Shown in pieces: positions 59,801 through 64,000 of a DNA stretch of 64,000 bases. Under the pieces are notes generated by a model. It worked only from the letters and a program-made list of their open reading frames with translations, had not been told where the DNA came from and did no database searches. The DNA is taken from the IMG/VR virus record IMGVR_UViG_3300021379_000006, positions 1-64,000 of that record. One strand, 5' to 3'. This DNA is from a virus. Numbering within the stretch: the first letter of the stretch is position 1; each line of letters begins with the position of its first letter. The position numbers and the translations under genes were made by a program.

Positions 59801-59940
59801 TACAAATCATTTATTGCTTTATAGTTTGTATCGTATCTATCCTGACGTGTAGAAAGTACCGCTTGAGCAAATTTAAAATCTGGTTCAAACGGTTCATACG
59901 TGGGGATGTAACTATCTATTCCTGGTATATAAGTTGCCAT
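56833..59940 (-). CDS. large virion-type structural protein (1035 aa)
   Basis: Not matched to a named family. It opens MATYIPGIDSYIPTYEPFEP, followed by a long helical region with coiled-coil character (residues 250-460, rich in Ala, Arg and Glu) and a beta-rich C-terminal half. No membrane segment. Proteins of this type occur beside the RNA polymerase genes of crAss-like phages and are packaged or internal virion components. It lies directly upstream of the polymerase polyprotein on the minus strand, 18 bases away, so they are probably co-transcribed late. Confidence 0.6.
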   Translation of the reverse strand: MATYIPGIDSYIPTYEPFEPDFKFAQAVLSTRQDRYDTNYKAINDLYGSVVYADLSRQDTQQIRDQFAQQLVPRINQIAELDLSIGANVDQARGVFNPFIENKLVQQDIYRTARYKGELQRAQSLLNAPNSDASNKYWQTGIDYLNYQMQDFIEASPEDAANKPLPTYIPNVNLYDMALNYLEESGLEVEDFYFTKDNKFIIKQKNGELVYDASFERVRRALANNANVQRAYSADAYVKARRHAEDGVAAGKYQSINEGRVQWAQSLIADINFKAAELELTQQGKLKELKELREKHEAKITDVGEDRLSPAQRSAYEQVVLALEEMELETESNRALLGSVSQPTPDEEALINKAYAMLMNWNINDDLRAAARSYSMQSASRDIEINDFQRDIEKHKLDMIRDAADRKFRAEQNALNRANELEAARIKAGLLSPESRLGNALGKLSTGQQDVSYVANADGEPQADFDALKLAETEFKDADDKIYNETVGVVLDYYQIDQASRGQAGTPETITLPTQGGDKVFTLDEARVELQKPQYKEWVAKEYEKIDEALATQDSRTEKAPNITNAQATLFKNRMSDMQGLAMRTERGRELLETKAVANWGQILNFKDAVGVEEVLYDMSYGAPSIVQDGKILSKEEFIDVAIEKARRREYTDWVRLDEDFYTKGTERVVTPMGTYGWSGNMEETLDEDWVTEEATKAYEKQYNVLNRTLNGYYNYYATTEADTDAGAERPYEVFDVYQVLRGGSVKNMSDGSAFMSNSYNSGVIVPSNINGLTTEQENVLVDLINQVSTGGVQYIPGDVREFESSDVTKKVEKDGDKARRVVGQALMDLDAGSQGSSIKDKALFSVSYIDAYGAIDSPSKDGAYVITFDQDYLKKLATGDTDDPGYGILEKIEKDKFSTITLMVNPDQDISGYSQSNYNYSMVDTEIQFDGKYHREIPGAGEFKIWRNNGVYYTTLTERSFDPTAGTENHYVEITRPMEMIRYPMDPSVYGELAGQPVKANGIQQIADYIEFIKMQEILEKNQAAEALYNKTQK

Positions 59941-59999
59941 AAATCTAAATTACTAAAATTTTCTAAGTTTTAAAAGCTTTATGCTTACACTCTTTAAGT

Positions 60000-62795
60000 T
60001 TATGAACCCATCTTTCCTGTGTAAAAAGGCACTGCAAACTTCTTAATTTCTTTTCCTTTTTTTCCTTGACCATTTGCTAAACTCATTGTCGCAAGTACTT
60101 CTGGTGTAAGACCATACATTTCTGCATAATTCCCACTAAGCATTGGATTCTCTGCTTGAGTTGTTCCTGAAGTATAGTAATCTATCATAGCTTTGTTGAC
60201 ACCATCTTCACCAAACATGTTATACAAATCTTGTAGATCTTGCATACGTTGTTGTTTAGCAACTCTAGGATCTCCTTGCTTACTTGGAATAGGTCTTCTA
60301 CCATTTACAAAATCAATGGTACCACCTGTTACAGGATTAATATTAAATTGATCATAAAGACTACTTAAATTGTAAGCGCCCACTGCATTTGTAAGAGCAT
60401 CTGCCTGCCAGTTCATGAAATCATTCATGTCAGCATTCTTTTCATTATCATACATTTGCAATGTAGCTTGTGTTGCATCATACAATTGATCAGTTCTTTC
60501 AGCATTTAATCTGTTAACCGCAAAGTCTAATTGAGCCTGACGTGTTAAACCAGAATTAACTGTATTAATATTTCTACCATGAACTCTTGCAAATGCGTTA
60601 GCGGCTTGCGTCATTGCATCACCAGACATTTTACTTAACCTAGCACTTGTGCTTTGAGGACCCGCAAAAGCACCTACTGCCTGCGCAGCTATATTATATT
60701 TCTCATTTACATCTGCAAGCTGTCTTGTAGGTTCTTCTAGTACATAATCTATTCTTGGTCTTTCAATAGGCTGTCTGAACGGCATGTACATATTTCTATC
60801 TCTAAGAGCAATTGCTGCTCCCTTATATAGATCTTGTGTGTAGAAGTCAAGATCAGGATCTCTATATGTTTGTATATCTCCTGGTTCATCACAGCATTCT
60901 AATGAATATGTACCATCGGGACAAAGACATCCTTCTTCTTCTTTTTCTTTTTCTGGTTCTGGCTCTGCTACTTGTAAGAATTGATTCAAAGTATTATTAC
61001 CGTAGAATCCATCTTTCTTAGAAATCTTCTTATTTACAGCCCAGTTAGTATTTTGATTTGGTCCAGTTGCTGTATATGATAAGTATGGCTCAGCATTATC
61101 CTTATCTGCTATAGTAACAGCTTGGAAGAATAATTGATTTAATTGTGTTGTTTTGTCATCAATGTTATAACCACCATAAAGATCTGGATAAAGTTCTGCT
61201 GCTCTATCAAATAAAGCTTGAGTGTTTTTATTTTTTCTATCTCCTCTACCTCTATCTAACTCTTTTGCATATCTCATGTCTTCAGGCATAAGATCTGCAA
61301 TCATATAGTTATTCTTTTGGTAGTCTAGGAATGTTTGAACCATCTCAGCCTTAGATGGGATATCAGATTCAGGAATACCTTGCGCCTTTGCGTTAGCAAC
61401 AAAAGCAACATAAGCTCTATCAATTGTAGTTTCCCACATAGGATCACCAGAAGTAAATAGTCTTTCTAGTTCTTGATATTGTGAATAGTTATCACCTAAC
61501 CCTCTACCACCTTCAATCTCTGAAACATCTAAGGTTGTTCTACCACCTCTTCTTGAAGCAGCAGGTGCCGCAGCAGGTGCCGCAGCAGGAGAAGGTGTAG
61601 GAGAAGGTGGTGCAGAAGCTCCAGCAGCTGAACCAGAAATAGTTGTAGCAGGAATAGTTGTAGCAGGAGGAGTAGGATCAAGAGGACCGGATGCTTTAAC
61701 ATATGCTTGTGCATCACCACTCCAAACCCAGCCTGCATTTTCCATTGTTGTATTATACTGAGTACCAGCATGTGGATTTCCTGTTGGAATAAGACTTCCT
61801 ACAGGATTACCCTCTGTATCTACCGCATGTTTTCCTATTTCTACATACTTGCCGTTTGTAAATTGATATGCTGTACCGTTTGCTGGATTAAAATAATAAA
61901 CACCTTCTTGAGCATCTGCTGTAAATGGTATACCATATCTACCATTAGACATTTTTTGATATTCAATACCATTTTGGGCTCTTGGTAATTCCATACCATA
62001 AGCAGCCATAGGTTGTGACATTTGACCAGCTTGTTCCATTATCTGTCTTAATGCCATTACCTGAGCTTGTTGCTCTGGAGATAATCCTTCAAACATTCTT
62101 TGTGCAGCTTGCTCTCTTGTGATATTCTCTACTTTCTGAGTAAACTCAATAGGATTAATACCTTGAGAAATCAAATAAGGATGAGCAGTTGCTGGAACAC
62201 CATCTGAAAATTGTTTCTTTGCTTCTTGTCCAAATGCTAATTTTGATAAACTCATTTGATTTTTATCTATCATTAATTCAGCACTTTTGGTTGTAATGTT
62301 ATCTGCAAAAGGATCTGCCATTGCTCCTATGTATTCATTGAGCTGGTATTTTTTAGAAACCTTAGCTGGAGTCATTTTCTTTCTTGATTCAATACCAAAC
62401 TCTGCAAGCTCTTGTCTATTAAACTTCATTTTAGCTGTATCAGAAAATACAAATGATTGCTCTGGCAAATACATTGGTACGCCACCACTACTGTGTCTAG
62501 GACCTTTAATGTCATACAAACCAAATCTACCATCATTATTAAGATCTGTCAATACAGTCTCACCACCTTCTGCTTCTATATTAGCAACTTCTCTAGGTAC
62601 GGATGATAAAGAGTATCTAACATCTACGTCATTGGTATTGTTAAATTGGTCATTACCAAAATTATAAGGAGATGTAACAAGACCATAACCAGATTGATCT
62701 CCGGTCATCATACCGCCATGTTTCATCTTTTTTGTAACCTTACCGTTTTTAATTTCAAAACCATCAGGTAATTTTTTTAATCTAATCTTTGCCAT
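60000..62795 (-). CDS. large virion-type protein with Pro/Ala linker and Cys motif (931 aa)
   Basis: Begins MAKIRLKKLPDGFEIKNGKV, then KHGGMMTGDQSGYGLVTSP, a start I associate with crAss-like and related phage virion proteins. Around residues 365-410 is a Pro/Ala/Ser/Thr-rich linker (PSPTPSPAAAPAAAPAAS). Near residues 620-636 is a short cysteine motif, GCLCPDGTYSLECCDEP, with four Cys. The C-terminal half is helical. Two further GG/QNG-type motifs occur (AAYGMELPRAQNG). It probably forms part of the packaged or internal virion complex with its neighbours. Confidence 0.6.
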   Translation of the reverse strand: MAKIRLKKLPDGFEIKNGKVTKKMKHGGMMTGDQSGYGLVTSPYNFGNDQFNNTNDVDVRYSLSSVPREVANIEAEGGETVLTDLNNDGRFGLYDIKGPRHSSGGVPMYLPEQSFVFSDTAKMKFNRQELAEFGIESRKKMTPAKVSKKYQLNEYIGAMADPFADNITTKSAELMIDKNQMSLSKLAFGQEAKKQFSDGVPATAHPYLISQGINPIEFTQKVENITREQAAQRMFEGLSPEQQAQVMALRQIMEQAGQMSQPMAAYGMELPRAQNGIEYQKMSNGRYGIPFTADAQEGVYYFNPANGTAYQFTNGKYVEIGKHAVDTEGNPVGSLIPTGNPHAGTQYNTTMENAGWVWSGDAQAYVKASGPLDPTPPATTIPATTISGSAAGASAPPSPTPSPAAAPAAAPAASRRGGRTTLDVSEIEGGRGLGDNYSQYQELERLFTSGDPMWETTIDRAYVAFVANAKAQGIPESDIPSKAEMVQTFLDYQKNNYMIADLMPEDMRYAKELDRGRGDRKNKNTQALFDRAAELYPDLYGGYNIDDKTTQLNQLFFQAVTIADKDNAEPYLSYTATGPNQNTNWAVNKKISKKDGFYGNNTLNQFLQVAEPEPEKEKEEEGCLCPDGTYSLECCDEPGDIQTYRDPDLDFYTQDLYKGAAIALRDRNMYMPFRQPIERPRIDYVLEEPTRQLADVNEKYNIAAQAVGAFAGPQSTSARLSKMSGDAMTQAANAFARVHGRNINTVNSGLTRQAQLDFAVNRLNAERTDQLYDATQATLQMYDNEKNADMNDFMNWQADALTNAVGAYNLSSLYDQFNINPVTGGTIDFVNGRRPIPSKQGDPRVAKQQRMQDLQDLYNMFGEDGVNKAMIDYYTSGTTQAENPMLSGNYAEMYGLTPEVLATMSLANGQGKKGKEIKKFAVPFYTGKMGS

Positions 62796-62797
62796 AA

Positions 62798-64000
62798 TTA
62801 TAACATTTCTATGTCTGCTCCAGCAGCTATTAATGCAGCAAGAGTATCATTATCTACTTCTAGTTCTCCACCATATTCACGTTCTATCTTTCCTGCAGAT
62901 GTATAACCTTGTCTAACAGCCTCAGTAACTAAGGCCGCAGCTTCTTCTGGAGTATTTGTAGTTGCACCAATTATAGAACCCAAAAAGTTATTATACATAT
63001 CCATTCCAGATTCCTTAGCCTTTGTCATAAAAGGTCTTTCATCCTTACCAAATGCGGAAGCTTCGTGACCGGCGCCCAAAATATTTGCACCAATAGCACC
63101 TATTATTTCATCATGAGGAAGATAATCTGAAAAAGGAATATAAGCTCCTGCTTTATCTGCTATTGTTTGAGCAGTAACAGCTGATGAATAACCATGTCTT
63201 AATGGATCTGAGTTTATATCTCTAAACTCCATCAAAGCTTCAAGACTCTTATAAGCATCAGAATTCTTTTTAGTTTCCCAAATTTCTGTTAAACGATTCA
63301 ACTCTGCTATTTCTTCATCAGTAAATTTGCTTTTATCATAGTCATGTATACGCATTAACCTGTCTTCATATCTATATAACTCGTCTTGAGCGCCATCAAT
63401 GTCATCTATTATCATTTGTTGTTCCTTCGTATATGGGAAGTCATAACGCATAGAACCAAGAGAATTATCTACTTGATCTTCTAAATATCCTAAAAGATTA
63501 CCTTTATTGTATGCATATTTAAGATCAGAATAATTTTCTTCTGGAGGATCTCCACCATTTTGCATTTCCTCTTTATGCAAATATCCCATCTTAGCCATTC
63601 TTTCATGATCAGCTGGTACTTTAGCTTTATAACCTTTACCGCTTTCAGGATCATACATCATGTGTGGTTCAAACTCACCGCCTTTTTTATACATTTCTTT
63701 ACCGTACATAGCAGGTGCATAATAATCAACAAGATTGTCTGGTTCAGCTAATCCAGTGTTCACGTCAAATGTTCCTCTCTTATTTGCAGGATTTTCTACA
63801 GCTCTATAAATTCTATCAGCCATAGTAGAGTTTCTCAATTCATTTTTGTAGTTAAAGTAATCTTGCTCTGCAAAAAACTCATTAGCAAAGTTTGCTCCCA
63901 TTACAGCAAAGTTTGAAACATCTCCATATGCTTGCATGTATGGGTTATCTTGTATAAATGTAGATATCTGTTTTGGTATGTTTTTTAACTGTCTTCTTCT
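62798..64000 (-). CDS. virion-type protein, cut by the window edge (at least 400 residues visible)
   Basis: The frame has an ATG at 63937 but no stop between there and the window end. The extra codons read NIPKQISTFIQDNPYM in the same frame, so the gene probably starts beyond the window. Visible features: DVSNFAVMGANFANEFF near the beginning, a GGEFEPHMMYDPESGKGYKA motif, EEMQNGGDPPEE, a helical region, and a final YGGELEVDN. GG-containing short motifs are shared with the 931-residue neighbour. Likely a virion or ejection component. No family assigned. Confidence 0.6.
   Translation of the reverse strand, partial: RRRQLKNIPKQISTFIQDNPYMQAYGDVSNFAVMGANFANEFFAEQDYFNYKNELRNSTMADRIYRAVENPANKRGTFDVNTGLAEPDNLVDYYAPAMYGKEMYKKGGEFEPHMMYDPESGKGYKAKVPADHERMAKMGYLHKEEMQNGGDPPEENYSDLKYAYNKGNLLGYLEDQVDNSLGSMRYDFPYTKEQQMIIDDIDGAQDELYRYEDRLMRIHDYDKSKFTDEEIAELNRLTEIWETKKNSDAYKSLEALMEFRDINSDPLRHGYSSAVTAQTIADKAGAYIPFSDYLPHDEIIGAIGANILGAGHEASAFGKDERPFMTKAKESGMDMYNNFLGSIIGATTNTPEEAAALVTEAVRQGYTSAGKIEREYGGELEVDNDTLAALIAAGADIEML

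Overview
The window is a 64 kb piece of a tailed-phage genome, best read as a crAss-like phage (Crassvirales-type) infecting a Bacteroidota host, most plausibly a flavobacterium. The main evidence is a single reading frame of nearly 5,000 residues on the minus strand. It carries the DFDID metal-binding motif described for the virion RNA polymerase of crAss-like phages (Cellulophaga phage phi14:2 type), and very large virion-type proteins flank it. Supporting evidence is the low GC content, start codons preceded by A/T (often ATTATG) rather than Shine-Dalgarno sequences, and promoter-like TTG-N20-TAnnTTTG elements of the Bacteroidota type. TAG, TGA and TAA all serve as ordinary stops, so I see no stop-codon recoding. 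I found no tRNA, CRISPR array, integrase or insertion sequence. Major capsid, portal and terminase genes are not in the window and presumably lie beyond its right edge.

Layout. (1) About 0.1-22.1 kb, plus strand: early/replication block. Small overlapping genes (membrane peptide, HTH protein, lipoprotein) come first. They are followed by uracil-DNA glycosylase, a DnaA-domain-IV protein, a winged-helix protein, DnaB-type helicase, a Sak4-like ATPase, a probable SSB, primase and a RusA resolvase. Next comes a MoxR AAA+/VWA-metallopeptidase module with several unknown partners, then a PD-(D/E)XK nuclease, family B DNA polymerase, an SPL-like radical SAM protein, a DUF932 protein, an acyl-CoA thioesterase and a DUF1599 protein. 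One lone minus-strand gene (1190-1612) interrupts it. (2) 22.15-30.16 kb, minus strand: a fibre/appendage block. Three proteins share an N-terminal module, one of them 1,422 residues and built of repeats. Small lysine-rich proteins and membrane/coiled-coil proteins, including a holin candidate, accompany them. (3) 30.29-36.1 kb, plus strand: class I ribonucleotide reductase (nrdB-nrdA), then a coupled operon of membrane proteins, a histidine kinase, a response regulator and two membrane-anchored proteins. (4) 36.2-64 kb, minus strand: giant virion/transcription proteins of 1,882, 4,988, 1,035 and 931 residues, plus one gene cut by the window edge.

How it fits together. The packaged RNA polymerase polyprotein and its giant neighbours would be ejected with the DNA and transcribe early genes. 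The left block then copies and recombines the genome. Ribonucleotide reductase supplies dNTPs, while uracil-DNA glycosylase and perhaps the radical SAM protein maintain DNA. The appendage block supplies host recognition. Intrinsic terminator hairpins lie between transcription units, and several sit only 8-25 bases before the next start codon, which points to read-through or attenuation.

Most worth a second look: the composite polymerase/zincin giant protein, the three-protein shared appendage anchor, the MoxR/VWA-zincin module with a terminator-like hairpin inside its coding sequence, a phage two-component system, and a structured RNA element at 36109-36170.
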